From Hellea sp. (GTDB taxonomy: Bacteria; Pseudomonadota; Alphaproteobacteria; Caulobacterales; Maricaulaceae): DNA of 32,976 nt. Numbering within the stretch: the stretch's first letter is position 1; each line of letters starts with the position of its first letter. Position numbers and translations under genes: made by a program. This document shows positions 1 to 8,407 of this stretch, in pieces. The stretch spans positions 1-32,976 of the forward strand of contig JAHDCL010000027.1 of the NCBI GenBank assembly GCA_020629875.1. The letters are read 5' to 3'. The notes beneath the pieces were generated by a model. The model was not told where the DNA came from and searched no databases. It was given only the letters and a program-made list of their open reading frames with translations.

Positions 1-17
1 TTGCATAAGGTCTTTTC

Positions 18-1112
18 ATGTCATCTTCTCTTTTTCAGCCCTTTTCTTGTCGCGGTCTATCGCTGCCCAATCGTTTTGTTATGGCGCCTATGACTCGGAG
101 TTTTTCGCCTGATGGCGTGCCGGGGGAAAATGTGGCGGCGTATTACGAGCGCCGCGCAGCCAATCATGTTGGGCTGATTATCACAGAGGGCACTGTTACA
201 GACCGTCCGGGATCAGCGGGCGACCCAAATTATCCGTTGTTCCACGGTGATGCTGCGCTTGCGGGCTGGCAAAACGTTGTGAATAAAGTCCATGGGGCAG
301 GCGGTAAAATCGCGCCGCAACTCTGGCATGTTGGCATGGTGCGCAAACCTGGCACGGGGCATAATCCTGATGCAGTGTCCGATTCACCATCGGGTATCAC
401 GCACACAGGCAAAGCCGTCATGGATCCGCCCAGCGATGAAGAGGTCGCGGATATGGTCAGTTCCTATGCTCGCTCGGCGAAATCCGCCAAAGAGCTCGGC
501 TTTGATGCCATCGAAATCCACGGCGCGCATGGTTATCTCATCGACCAATTTTTCTGGGATGTAATGAATAAACGCGAAGGCAAATATGGCGGGGACCTCT
601 TGGACCGCGCTGAATTCGCAGGTGATGTCATTCGCGAATGCCGCAAAGCGGTGGGCGAAGATATGCCGATTATCTTGCGCTGGTCACAATGGAAGCAGCA
701 GGATTACTCTGCTCGCCTTGTCGAAACGCCAGAAGCTATGGAAGATTTTCTAAAGGTCTTTGTTGATGCCGGCGTTGATATTCTGCACTGCTCGCAGCGT
801 CGTTTCTGGGAGCCTGAATTTGAGGGTTCAGATTTGAACCTTGCGGGTTGGGCGAAAAAGCTGACAGGCCTGCCAACAATCTCTGTTGGATCGGTTGGGC
901 TCAATGGTGATTTCTTTGGCGCTTTTGCGGGGCAGGGCTCTGAGGCTGCCTCACTCGATAAGCTCTATGAGATGATGGATCGGGGTGACTTTGATTTGAT
1001 TGCTGTTGGCCGTGCACTCCTCCAAGATCCGGAATGGGTCACTAAGGTTAAAGAAGGCCGGATGGATGAGATGAAAAATTATGACGGCAAGGCCCTCGCA
1101 ACACTTTACTAG
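18..1112 (+). CDS. Old Yellow Enzyme family NADH:flavin oxidoreductase
   Basis: A 364-residue FMN-dependent alkene reductase of the Old Yellow Enzyme family, which reduces activated C=C bonds (enones and related electrophiles) with NAD(P)H in the cytoplasm. The sequence opens with the family pattern LPNRFVMAPMTR (residues 16-27), then QLWHVG (101-106) and the catalytic-site segment IEIHGAHGYL (165-174), where H168 and H171 would bind the substrate carbonyl or nitro group. The C-terminal FMN-phosphate motif is VGRALLQDPEW. Length fits the family. An AAGG at about 7-10 lies eight bases before the ATG. A glyoxalase-fold gene follows after 23 bases and is probably co-transcribed, and formaldehyde-detoxification genes face the pair, so an electrophile-defence role is a reasonable inference. 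The true substrate cannot be told. Confidence 0.9.
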   Translation: MSSSLFQPFSCRGLSLPNRFVMAPMTRSFSPDGVPGENVAAYYERRAANHVGLIITEGTVTDRPGSAGDPNYPLFHGDAALAGWQNVVNKVHGAGGKIAPQLWHVGMVRKPGTGHNPDAVSDSPSGITHTGKAVMDPPSDEEVADMVSSYARSAKSAKELGFDAIEIHGAHGYLIDQFFWDVMNKREGKYGGDLLDRAEFAGDVIRECRKAVGEDMPIILRWSQWKQQDYSARLVETPEAMEDFLKVFVDAGVDILHCSQRRFWEPEFEGSDLNLAGWAKKLTGLPTISVGSVGLNGDFFGAFAGQGSEAASLDKLYEMMDRGDFDLIAVGRALLQDPEWVTKVKEGRMDEMKNYDGKALATLY

Positions 1113-1135
1113 CACCCACAGGAACGGAGAGAATT

Positions 1136-1513
1136 ATGTTTAGCCATATTATGTTAGGGGCAGATGATGTTGACGCCTCCAAAGAGTTCTACGATGCAGC
1201 GTTGGGAGCATTGGGCGTCAAGCCCGGGCGCGTAGATCCCAAGGGCCGGGCTATGTATGTTCACGACAAAAGCATCTTCATGTTGACCAAGCCGATTGAT
1301 GGAAATCCCACCACCCACGCCAATGGGAGTACGTATGGTTTTTCCGCGGCAACACCCGAAGAGGCAGATGCCTTTCACAAAGCGGGATTAGCGCATGGCG
1401 GGACAGCAATTGAAGACCCGCCCGGTTGGCGCGAAGGCAATGGCATGAAGCTTTACCTGGCCTATTTGCGTGATCCATCAGGAAACAAAATTTGCGCGAT
1501 GTGCCGAGGCTAA
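1136..1513 (+). CDS. VOC (glyoxalase/bleomycin resistance fold) family protein
   Basis: A 125-residue protein of the vicinal-oxygen-chelate superfamily, cytoplasmic. It begins with the beta-strand metal-ligand pattern MFSHIMLGADDVDASKEFY, where H4 is the likely first metal ligand, and ends with the typical LRDPSGNKICAMCR strand before the stop. This is one full betaalphabetabetabeta pair, the size of the single-chain dimeric members. A GGAGAG stretch before the ATG is a usable ribosome site. It lies 23 bases after the ene-reductase gene, so the two are likely one transcript. Its stop overlaps the stop of the convergent fghA by four bases (CTAA). The family covers glyoxalases, dioxygenases and thiol transferases, so the reaction is not assigned. 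Confidence 0.85.
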   Translation: MFSHIMLGADDVDASKEFYDAALGALGVKPGRVDPKGRAMYVHDKSIFMLTKPIDGNPTTHANGSTYGFSAATPEEADAFHKAGLAHGGTAIEDPPGWREGNGMKLYLAYLRDPSGNKICAMCRG

Positions 1514-2361
1514 CCGCTTTTTAGCGCTTCATAGTGCCACTTAATGTGATCATCTATAAAGCTGGCGATAAAGTAATAGCTATGATCGTAACCATCCTGC
1601 ATGCGCAGGGTGAGTTTCTGCTCCATTTTTTGACAGGCAAGATCAAAGAGTTCGGGGCGCAAATGTTCCTTTAGGAACTCATCCTCTGACCCTTGGTCGA
1701 TTAAGATATGTGCCTCAGAAGGTTGCTTCAAGACAAGCTTTGTTGCGTCGTAATTCGCCCACCGGCTCTCATTGTCACCAAGATAGCCTTCAAAGGCTTT
1801 GCGGCCCCACGGGACTTGTGTTGGCGCGACAATAGGCGAAAAGGCCGAGCAAGTTTTAAACAAGGTTGGGTTCTTAAGATGGAGCGTAAGCGCGCCGTGG
1901 CCGCCCATAGAGTGTCCAAAAATACCGACTCGCTGTGGATTTACGTGTGGTAAGTTTTCTCTAATCCAATAGGTCAGCTCATCACGGATATATGTTTCCA
2001 TGGCATAGTTTTCCATCCACGGCATGACTGTGGCGTCGAGATAAAATCCCGCGCCCTTGCCAAAGTCATAGCGGTCTTCGGTGTCAGGAACGTGATCTCC
2101 GCGTGGTGAGGTGTCAGGGGCGATAATGACTATGCCAAGTTCTGCGGCCATGCGCTGCGCGCCAGCTTTGGTAATGAAGTTTTGTTCGGTGCAAGTTAGG
2201 CCAGAGAGCCAGATAAGAGCAGGGACTTTCCCCACGCCTTCATTTAAAAGTTGGGGAGGCGTAAAAACGGCGACCCGCATATCGCAATCACAGGCATCAG
2301 AACGATGTTCATAAACAGCCTGAACACCGCCATGCATTTTGTTTTCGGATATTGTTTTCAT
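1510..2361 (-). CDS. fghA: S-formylglutathione hydrolase
   Basis: Hydrolyses S-formylglutathione to formate and glutathione, the second step of glutathione-dependent formaldehyde oxidation in the cytoplasm. The 283 residues form an esterase-D type alpha/beta hydrolase: oxyanion-region WLSGLTCTEQNF (51-62), nucleophile elbow GHSMGG with S151, then D227 (GSEDEF) and H260 (GYDHSYYF) completing the triad. Length matches the family. The start codon shares a base with the stop of adhC upstream (adjacent frames, TAATG type), so the two enzymes are made from one message. The 3' end overlaps the convergent VOC gene by four bases. Confidence 0.95.
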   Translation of the reverse strand: MKTISENKMHGGVQAVYEHRSDACDCDMRVAVFTPPQLLNEGVGKVPALIWLSGLTCTEQNFITKAGAQRMAAELGIVIIAPDTSPRGDHVPDTEDRYDFGKGAGFYLDATVMPWMENYAMETYIRDELTYWIRENLPHVNPQRVGIFGHSMGGHGALTLHLKNPTLFKTCSAFSPIVAPTQVPWGRKAFEGYLGDNESRWANYDATKLVLKQPSEAHILIDQGSEDEFLKEHLRPELFDLACQKMEQKLTLRMQDGYDHSYYFIASFIDDHIKWHYEALKSG

Positions 2362-3470
2362 TAAAATTCCACTACGCTCCGAATGCTCTCGCCTGCATGC
2401 ATCAGATGGAAGGCCTTGTTGATGTCCTCGATGCCCATTTTATGGGTGATGAGGGGGTCAATTTGGATACGGCCATCCATATACATATCGACGATGGAAG
2501 GCACATCCGTGCGGCCTCTCGCTCCGCCGAAAGCCACGCCTTTCCAGCTACGGCCGGTGACCAGTTGGAAGGGTCGGGTGGATATTTCTTTGCCTGCGCC
2601 GGCCACGCCAATGATATAGCTTTCGCCCCAGCCTTTGTGACAGGTCTCGAGAGCAACGCGCATGACATCGACATTACCGATACATTCAAAAGTGTAATCG
2701 GCACCGCCGCCTGTGATATCTACGATGTGACCGGTTAGGTCGCCTTTGATTTTTGTTGGATTGACGAAATCTGTCATGCCGAATTTGCGAGCGATAGCTT
2801 CGCGTTCGGGGTTGAGGTCAACGCCGACTATTTGCTTTGCGCCAATCATTTTAAGGCCTTGAATGACATTTAGGCCAATCCCGCCAAGGCCGAAGACAAC
2901 CGCGCGGCAATTGGGTTCAGCTTTGGCGGAATAGATGACCGCGCCGACGCCTGTGGTTACGCCGCAACCAATATAACAGGCCATGTCAAAAGGTGCATCT
3001 TTACGAATTTTCGCCAGGGAGACCTCAGGAAGGACTGTGAAGTTTGAGAATGTTGAACATCCCATGTAGTGGAGGATTTTTTGTCCCTTATAGGAGAAAC
3101 GCGAGGTGCCGTCAGGCATGACGCCTTGCCCTTGTGTTGAGCGCACAGACTGACACAGGTTAGTCTTCGGGTGCAGGCAGAAATCACATTCGCGGCATTC
3201 CGCGGTATAAAGCGGAATGACATGGTCTCCTACTTCGAGCGATGTCACACCAGCGCCAACTTCGCGGACAATACCAGCGCCCTCGTGTCCAAGGATAGCC
3301 GGAAAGGCTCCTTCAGGATCCTCACCGGAAAGCGTGAATGCATCCGTATGGCATATGCCTGTCGCCTTAATTTCTACCAGAACTTCACCAGGTTTTGGGC
3401 CCTCGAGATCAACGTCAACAATTTCTAGGTCTTTTCCAGCTTCGAATGCTACGGCGGCGCGTGATTTCAT
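2361..3470 (-). CDS. adhC: S-(hydroxymethyl)glutathione dehydrogenase / class III alcohol dehydrogenase
   Basis: Oxidises the spontaneous formaldehyde-glutathione adduct to S-formylglutathione with NAD+; the same enzyme class reduces S-nitrosoglutathione. The 369-residue protein has the zinc-dependent medium-chain dehydrogenase layout: catalytic zinc ligands C40, H62 (GHEGAGIV) and C169, structural zinc cysteines C92, C95, C98 and C106, and a Rossmann loop FGLGGIGL near 193-200. A strong GAGGAG ribosome site sits just before the ATG. It is the first gene of the pair with fghA. Also called frmA, flhA or adh3 in other genomes. No formaldehyde-sensing repressor gene is visible nearby. Confidence 0.95.
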   Translation of the reverse strand: MKSRAAVAFEAGKDLEIVDVDLEGPKPGEVLVEIKATGICHTDAFTLSGEDPEGAFPAILGHEGAGIVREVGAGVTSLEVGDHVIPLYTAECRECDFCLHPKTNLCQSVRSTQGQGVMPDGTSRFSYKGQKILHYMGCSTFSNFTVLPEVSLAKIRKDAPFDMACYIGCGVTTGVGAVIYSAKAEPNCRAVVFGLGGIGLNVIQGLKMIGAKQIVGVDLNPEREAIARKFGMTDFVNPTKIKGDLTGHIVDITGGGADYTFECIGNVDVMRVALETCHKGWGESYIIGVAGAGKEISTRPFQLVTGRSWKGVAFGGARGRTDVPSIVDMYMDGRIQIDPLITHKMGIEDINKAFHLMHAGESIRSVVEF

Positions 3471-3560
3471 TTTTCTCTCCTCACAGGAACGTGACTACTT
3501 TTTTTCCACGCTAGCAAGGTTCTTGCACGGTGTTAATCTAATATTCGCGTATTTTCCCTA

Positions 3561-3572
3561 AGAGCGCGCTCT
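3561..3572. repeat. 12-bp perfect palindrome between divergent genes
   Basis: AGAGCGCGCTCT reads identically on both strands. It lies in the 125-base gap between adhC (going left) and the acyltransferase gene (going right), 24 bases before the latter's ATG. It could be a small operator. No repressor gene lies beside it and one 12-bp palindrome can arise by chance. Confidence 0.3.
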
Positions 3573-3595
3573 CACAAGGTAGATGAACCTCAACC

Positions 3596-4783
3596 ATGGT
3601 AACGGCTTCGCAATCACAGCCATATGGGCATAATGAATACTTCGCCGCGCTGGACGGGTTCCGCGGATTATTGGCGCTGTTTGTCGCGATTTATCATACC
3701 ATCTGGCTTTCTAACATTAATAGCATGGCATTTTTCAACAATGGTGCGGTCATTATCGATTTGTTTTTCGCGCTCTCAGGGTTCCTCATGTTTCGGCTGT
3801 ATGAAGACAGGTTGGGGAATGGGGGGGAGGCTAAGGCGTTCATAAAGCGCCGTTTTGCGCGGCTTTACCCTTTGCATTTCTTTATGCTGATGGTGTTCGT
3901 GGCCTTCGCTGTTCTGCGCTTGGTTGCCCACAAAATAGGGATTGCTGAGCATGATGTGGGGGAGATATTACCGTTTGCAACTGGAGCCCACGATGGATGG
4001 GCGAGCTTACTCAGTAATTTAACATTGACCCACGCCATGGGTTTTCATGACAGCTTGACCTTTAACCCGCCTGCCTGGACAATCAGTGTAGAGTTTTTCA
4101 CTTATTTCGTATTTATGGGTATCATGCTGTGGGCTCGTCCTAAAAAATATATCCATTTCATATGGTTAGGGGGCGTTTCTATTGCGATTTATGCGCTTCT
4201 CTCAATGCTTAAGCCTAGTCTGGATATAACTTATGATTATGCATTCTTTCGATGCGTCGCTGGGTTTCTGATAGGTATGATTTCCGCGAAGCTCTATGAT
4301 GTTCTCAAGCCTCGGGCTGATAGCTTAAAGAAGAGAGGCCAAACCCTAATATTCTCCGTCTTAGAGATGATTACGCTGGCGAGCTCTACAGCCTTTGTGA
4401 TTTTTTGTAGCGGCAAGGGGCAGTTTTTCGTGGCCCCAATTTTATTAGTGTTCATGGTCGTATTCGCATTTGATGGGGGGATCATCTCTCGTGTCATGAA
4501 CGCCAGGCCTTTTCGTTATCTCGCCAAAATTTCTTATTCGACCTATATGACTCACGTCATCATTTCGATTGCCTTTTCAATATTTGGCGGAAAGGTGCTG
4601 TCCGCATATATTCCGCAATGGAACAGCAATGCGTGGGTCGGGGATGCTTTGATTGCGGTCTATCTTTGCGCGGTGATTGCTTTCTCGCATTTAACCTATC
4701 ACCTCGTTGAGGTTCCCGGCGGCCGATTTATCCGCAACTTTCGTTTCTCAAAAGGCCTAAAGTCTGCCGCGGATGTCGCCTAA
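3596..4783 (+). CDS. acyltransferase 3 family membrane protein
   Basis: A 395-residue integral inner-membrane protein of the acyltransferase-3 (OafA/NodX/ExoZ) family, which moves acetyl or other acyl groups onto sugars of surface polysaccharides. The N-terminal signature [19 protein letters not shown] (about residues 16-34) carries the conserved Arg and His of the family, followed by [10 protein letters not shown] and the [11 protein letters not shown] segment. The [13 protein letters not shown] motif lies near 160-172. About ten hydrophobic segments follow in order. No periplasmic SGNH domain is appended, so it is a bare transferase. No polysaccharide cluster surrounds it, so the acceptor is unknown. 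Confidence 0.88.
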   Translation: MVTASQSQPYGHNEYFAALDGFRGLLALFVAIYHTIWLSNINSMAFFNNGAVIIDLFFALSGFLMFRLYEDRLGNGGEAKAFIKRRFARLYPLHFFMLMVFVAFAVLRLVAHKIGIAEHDVGEILPFATGAHDGWASLLSNLTLTHAMGFHDSLTFNPPAWTISVEFFTYFVFMGIMLWARPKKYIHFIWLGGVSIAIYALLSMLKPSLDITYDYAFFRCVAGFLIGMISAKLYDVLKPRADSLKKRGQTLIFSVLEMITLASSTAFVIFCSGKGQFFVAPILLVFMVVFAFDGGIISRVMNARPFRYLAKISYSTYMTHVIISIAFSIFGGKVLSAYIPQWNSNAWVGDALIAVYLCAVIAFSHLTYHLVEVPGGRFIRNFRFSKGLKSAADVA

Positions 4784-4821
4784 GCCTTGCGCGCGATAAT
4801 ATTAGCCGCTATCGGGCGCTC

Positions 4822-5283
4822 ATGACTGAAACACGCTACGATAAGCTTGACCAACTTGGACAGATGAAAGGCTTGCCAAGCTCGCCGGATGAAGCTGTCC
4901 TTGAACGGGTAAAAAACCCGTGTGACGAAAATTATATGGTGCGTCTTGTCGCGCCAGAGTTCACAAGTATTTGCCCCGTTACAGGGCAGCCAGATTTCGC
5001 ACATCTTGTTGTCGATTATTGCCCCGATGAGTGGATTGTTGAGAGCAAAGCGTTCAAGCTGTTTCTAGGGTCTTTCCGTAATCACGGGGATTTCCACGAA
5101 GCCTGCACCACGGGTATCGGTCAGCGACTGGTCAAGGAAATTAGTCCAAAATGGCTTCGTATTGGTGGATATTGGTATCCGCGGGGCGGTATTCCCATTG
5201 ATGTGTTCTACAGCTATGGGAAGGCGCCAGAGGGACTTTGGATACCTGATCAAGGCGTTCCGCCTTATCGCGGGCGAGGTTAG
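4822..5283 (+). CDS. queF: NADPH-dependent preQ0 reductase (7-cyano-7-deazaguanine reductase)
   Basis: Reduces the nitrile preQ0 to the amine preQ1 with NADPH, a step of queuosine tRNA modification in the cytoplasm. At 153 residues it is the short, type I (YkvM-like) form. It has [14 protein letters not shown], where C51 forms the thioimide with substrate and D58 is the general acid, then the QueF motif ESKAFK (73-78) and H91-E92, which holds the purine ring. The start was chosen for the usual short N-terminal lead and because the preceding stop of the acyltransferase gene is only 38 bases upstream. No other queuosine gene is in the window. Confidence 0.95.
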   Translation: MTETRYDKLDQLGQMKGLPSSPDEAVLERVKNPCDENYMVRLVAPEFTSICPVTGQPDFAHLVVDYCPDEWIVESKAFKLFLGSFRNHGDFHEACTTGIGQRLVKEISPKWLRIGGYWYPRGGIPIDVFYSYGKAPEGLWIPDQGVPPYRGRG

Positions 5284-5364
5284 GCACCAAAGAAAAGCGT
5301 GCTAAAAACACAATTTGGCGGATAAACACGCTAACGGTAACTTAAATAATCTCGAATAATTTAT

Positions 5365-5393
5365 TTGGCTTTTAGGGCTACGCTCCCTATCTA
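5365..5393 (+). promoter_or_regulatory. candidate sigma70-type promoter of cysE
   Basis: TTGGCT (5365-5370) and TATCTA (5388-5393) are separated by 17 bases and end 26 bases before the cysE ATG, with a GAAAGGA ribosome site between them. The spacing is ideal and both boxes match the consensus at most positions. Called by eye. Confidence 0.5.
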
Positions 5394-5419
5394 GCACCTT
5401 AATAGAAGCGAAAGGACAC

Positions 5420-6226
5420 ATGATGGGAAAGTTAAACCTCGCGGCAGACAGCAACCCAGATGAGTGTGTCTGGTCAAGTTTGAAGAAAGAGGCGGCGGCT
5501 TATGCGACCAAGGAGGTCGCGCTATCGTCCCTATTACATGCGACTATTCTAGACCAAGATAGTCTGGGCGGCGCTTTAGTGAACCACCTGTCAGAGAAAC
5601 TCGCCACACCGGATTTTTCAACGCTAAAGCTACGTAAGATACTTACCCAAGCAATTGAAGCTGACCCAAGCATTGTCGACTTTGCAGCCAAAGACCTCTT
5701 GGCCGTAAAGGACCGAGACCCTGCTTGCACCTCTTTCCTACAAGCATTCCTTTATTTCAAAGGCTTCATGGCTATTCAGACTTATCGCTGTTCTCACGCG
5801 CTTTACACAGGCGGGAGAGACCTACTTGCCTTCCACCTGCAAAACCGAAGTTCAGAACTATTTGGGGTCGATATTAATCCCGCAGCCCGCATTGGACATG
5901 GAACAATGTTGGACCATGCTACAGGATTTGTCATGGGCGAGACGGCCGTCATTGGCAATAACTGTTCAATTCTTCAAGGCGTCACTCTTGGCGGCACAGG
6001 CAAAGCAGATGAGGATCGTCATCCGAAAGTTGGAAATAAAGTGCTCATTGGCGCGAATGCCTCCGTCCTAGGTAACATAAAAATTGGTGATAGTTCAAAG
6101 ATTGCGGCGGGCTCTGTTGTGCTCAAAGATGTGTCCGAAAACTGTACTGTCGCCGGCGTTCCAGCTAAACCTGTCGGCGGTCCTTGTTGCGACAACCCCG
6201 CCAAATCAATGGTGCAAACCCTTTAA
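5420..6226 (+). CDS. cysE: serine O-acetyltransferase
   Basis: Transfers acetyl from acetyl-CoA to L-serine to give O-acetylserine, the carbon skeleton for cysteine synthesis. The 268-residue protein has an all-alpha N-terminal domain (to about 145), then a left-handed beta-helix of hexapeptide repeats. Catalytic residues align with the well-studied E. coli enzyme: D151, H166 (LDHATGFVMGE) and H201 (EDRHPKVGN). The C-terminal tail after VPAKPVG is short and does not end in the Ile that usually inserts into cysteine synthase. Two ATGs stand in tandem (5420 and 5423); GAAAGGA upstream suits either. A DUF3126 gene and a gamma-carbonic-anhydrase gene follow closely. Confidence 0.96.
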   Translation: MMGKLNLAADSNPDECVWSSLKKEAAAYATKEVALSSLLHATILDQDSLGGALVNHLSEKLATPDFSTLKLRKILTQAIEADPSIVDFAAKDLLAVKDRDPACTSFLQAFLYFKGFMAIQTYRCSHALYTGGRDLLAFHLQNRSSELFGVDINPAARIGHGTMLDHATGFVMGETAVIGNNCSILQGVTLGGTGKADEDRHPKVGNKVLIGANASVLGNIKIGDSSKIAAGSVVLKDVSENCTVAGVPAKPVGGPCCDNPAKSMVQTL

Positions 6227-6247
6227 TCTTATAATTAGGAGCGGCTC

Positions 6248-6463
6248 ATGAGCCCCGAACAAATTCTATCTGTAAAAAATTACCTCTGTAAGCGTTTGGG
6301 CACAGACGGCATTTCTATTAAACCTCGTAAGGTCGCTGACAGTGTTGAGGTTTACCTGAATGATGAAATTTTGGGTCTTCTTTACATTGATGACGAAGAC
6401 AAAAATGATATTTCGTATGATTTGAATATCTCTATTCTCCAGCAAGATTTAGATGACGCCTAA
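6248..6463 (+). CDS. DUF3126 family small protein
   Basis: A 71-residue acidic protein that I recognise as DUF3126, a small conserved family of alphaproteobacteria often found just after cysE. Its pattern is an N-terminal helix ([17 protein letters not shown]), a basic strand (SIKPRK), the strand pair [17 protein letters not shown], a [11 protein letters not shown] loop and a C-terminal helix. A GGAG lies just before the ATG. It starts 21 bases after cysE and its stop shares a base with the next gene's ATG (TAATG), so all three genes are one translation-coupled unit. No function is known; the fixed neighbourhood suggests a link to cysteine or sulfur supply, but that is inference. Confidence 0.88.
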   Translation: MSPEQILSVKNYLCKRLGTDGISIKPRKVADSVEVYLNDEILGLLYIDDEDKNDISYDLNISILQQDLDDA

Positions 6464-6984
6464 TGTCAGTCTACTCGTTAGATGGACTGGCGCCGAAACT
6501 TGCGGATGATGTCTATATCGCGCCCAATGCACAGGTTATGGGCAATGTCGAAATGGACGCTGGCAGCTCCGCTTGGTTTGGGGCCGTCCTGCGCGGGGAT
6601 AATGATCTAATAAAAATTGGCGCACGCTCAAACGTGCAAGATAATGCGGTTCTTCATACGGATCCTGGTATGCCACTCACAATAGGAGAGGGTGTCATTA
6701 TCGGTCATCAGGTCATGCTTCATGGTTGCACCATCGGCGACAATACCTTGGTAGGCATCGGGGCGACGATTCTTAATGGCGCCAAAATTGGCAAAAATTG
6801 TATTATTGGGGCTCACGCGCTTATCACCGAAGGCAAGGAAATTCCCGATGGCTCTATGGTCGTTGGCGCTCCTGGTCGTGTGGTTAAAACGCTCTCAGAG
6901 CAGCATTTTGCGATGCTTAAGATGAATGCGGAAGTTTACGTCGCCAATGCGAAGCGCTTTAAAACCGGACTTAAAGAGATTTAG
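6463..6984 (+). CDS. gamma carbonic anhydrase family protein
   Basis: A 173-residue left-handed beta-helix protein of the gamma-carbonic-anhydrase-like group (YrdA/PaaY/CaiE). Three zinc-ligand histidines are in place: H65 (VLHTD), H82 (IGHQ) and H87 (LHGC), spaced as in the archaeal Cam enzyme. The Cam acidic loop carrying the proton-shuttle Glu is missing, as in most bacterial members, so carbonic anhydrase activity is uncertain. Hexapeptide turns run from about residue 12 to 140, and a C-terminal helix packs against them. The ATG overlaps the DUF3126 stop by one base. The 3' end overlaps the convergent GYF_2 gene by four bases. Confidence 0.92.
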   Translation: MSVYSLDGLAPKLADDVYIAPNAQVMGNVEMDAGSSAWFGAVLRGDNDLIKIGARSNVQDNAVLHTDPGMPLTIGEGVIIGHQVMLHGCTIGDNTLVGIGATILNGAKIGKNCIIGAHALITEGKEIPDGSMVVGAPGRVVKTLSEQHFAMLKMNAEVYVANAKRFKTGLKEI

Positions 6985-7631
6985 CGTTCCATATCCCAAA
7001 GCTCTCGGATACGAACATCCATATGCGAGCCAATATTAAACCAAGCGGTTTCGTTCTTAAAGCTATCCAATAGGAAGAGCCGATCTTCGCGGGTTAGTAC
7101 TTGGCTGAGGCGATTGCGAAGCTGTTCTACACTTATCCCGCTCCGTAAAAGCCAGACGGAGTCTCCAATACGCTGGGCAACGCCTTCATGTTGAAGAGCT
7201 TGGAGGAATTGCATCCCATTTCCAGACCGAATTTCCGCCATAACAAAAATCACGGTGTTAGCGGCGCTTTGCGGCGCTACTTGCGGAGTAATCTGCGCGT
7301 GCTGACGTGGAGCAGGGCTCGGCGCAATAGCTTGCGGGGCGTGTGAGCTTGGCTGTATCTGCCGTGCTAGCACTCCTCCTCCAACACGAGATACGGGGCG
7401 TAGGACCTGTGCTTGCGCAGCGCTCTGTTGGGCTTGCATTTGTTGACCCGACCACTGAGCAAAAGCCGGAAACTGAGCTGCGGGAGCATAGCCCTGCGCG
7501 GCGTCTTGGCTGAGAATGGACTGAGCGTTAACGCGGCCCTCTGCGACAAAGCTCTTCATCTGCGCAGCGGAATAGGGACCATAAGCTTGGCCACTTACTT
7601 GAACATACCATGTGTTTTGCTCAGACTGCAT
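6981..7631 (-). CDS. GYF_2 (DUF4339) domain protein with Cas2/SinR-like C-terminal domain
   Basis: A 216-residue protein with three parts. Residues 7-60 ([21 protein letters not shown] and on) fit the bacterial GYF_2/DUF4339 domain, a likely peptide-binding module. Residues 61-124 are a Gln/Ala/Pro-rich linker. Residues 125-200 form a compact alpha/beta domain whose pattern (strand VIFVMAEI, helix [11 protein letters not shown], strand SVWLLRSG, helix [12 protein letters not shown], strand DRLFLLD, then AWFNI) resembles small SinR/Cas2-like ferredoxin-fold proteins. The Asp usual at the end of the first strand of active Cas2 is Glu (E133), so nuclease activity is not implied. No cas gene is near. 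A GAAAGG ribosome site supports the ATG. The assignment of the tail is by pattern only. Confidence 0.8.
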   Translation of the reverse strand: MQSEQNTWYVQVSGQAYGPYSAAQMKSFVAEGRVNAQSILSQDAAQGYAPAAQFPAFAQWSGQQMQAQQSAAQAQVLRPVSRVGGGVLARQIQPSSHAPQAIAPSPAPRQHAQITPQVAPQSAANTVIFVMAEIRSGNGMQFLQALQHEGVAQRIGDSVWLLRSGISVEQLRNRLSQVLTREDRLFLLDSFKNETAWFNIGSHMDVRIRELWDMER

Positions 7632-7729
7632 CGCCGCTACCTTTCGCCCCTATGTTTTACGATTCTGTCCAAACGCAAAGAGGGCAGATTAAACTTTTAC
7701 AGATTTGCAAAACAGGTTAGGGCAAAACT

Positions 7730-8407
7730 ATGACGAATATTCCACAGCCTCGCGAACCCATGTTCAATTTTACGGAAAAAGCGCCCGCTTACTTGGCGGG
7801 GGCATTCATCGCGATACAAGCGCTAATGATGGTTCTTCCGCGCTCGCTTCTGACGGCCATAGACAAATTTGGCGTGTTAAGACCGCTTGGTTCTCCGGGA
7901 ACGGATGTCGTCTCTCATTTTATAAGCCTGGTTGGACATGGTTTTTTACATGGCGGTTGGGGGCATGTCATGATGAATGCTGGTATGACCATCGTTTTTG
8001 GTATTGCGACTATCCGCGGGGCGAAGTTGCTCGCGGCCTCGCGGGGTAAGGGAGCGTCTGGGACACGTGATTTTTTACTAATCTTTTTTGCCGGCGTTGT
8101 TATCGGGGGGGTGTTCCAATGGGGATGGTGGGCCGCCACCAATTCTCAGCTAACTCTGACGGGTGCGGTAGGTGCTTCTGGCGGAGCGTCAGCGCTTTTC
8201 GCCGCGGGCGCTTGGGCGATAGGTGGCCGTGAGAAAATGATTCAATTTGGATTTGGATGGGCCGCGATTAATGCGGTTATGGTGTTACTTGAGAACTTCA
8301 TTGGGATGGGCATTGCTTGGCCGGCACACGCGGGCGGCTATGTGGCAGGGATGATTTTTGGCCCGATGTTCGTGAAAGCAAACTCAACAAAATTGAGTAT
8401 GATTTAA
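7730..8407 (+). CDS. rhomboid family intramembrane serine protease
   Basis: A 225-residue inner-membrane protease that cleaves transmembrane substrates within the bilayer. The serine-histidine dyad is intact: GASGG with S150 and PAHAGGYVAG with H200. The HGGWGHVMMNAG segment (74-85) gives the HxxxN element (H79, N83) that forms the oxyanion hole. Six hydrophobic segments can be counted, the minimal bacterial rhomboid core. AGGGC lies before the ATG. It is divergent from the GYF_2 gene, and its stop overlaps by four bases the stop of the convergent membrane-protein gene. The substrate is unknown. Confidence 0.92.
   Translation: MTNIPQPREPMFNFTEKAPAYLAGAFIAIQALMMVLPRSLLTAIDKFGVLRPLGSPGTDVVSHFISLVGHGFLHGGWGHVMMNAGMTIVFGIATIRGAKLLAASRGKGASGTRDFLLIFFAGVVIGGVFQWGWWAATNSQLTLTGAVGASGGASALFAAGAWAIGGREKMIQFGFGWAAINAVMVLLENFIGMGIAWPAHAGGYVAGMIFGPMFVKANSTKLSMI

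Noticed and set aside
2352-2738. 128-residue open frame on + opposite adhC
   Set aside because: Antisense to a fully conserved enzyme with all zinc ligands; no ribosome site or recognisable domain.
5296-5332. AGCGTG/CACGCT inverted repeat after queF
   Set aside because: Six-base arms around a 25-base loop with no T-run; too weak to call as terminator or operator.
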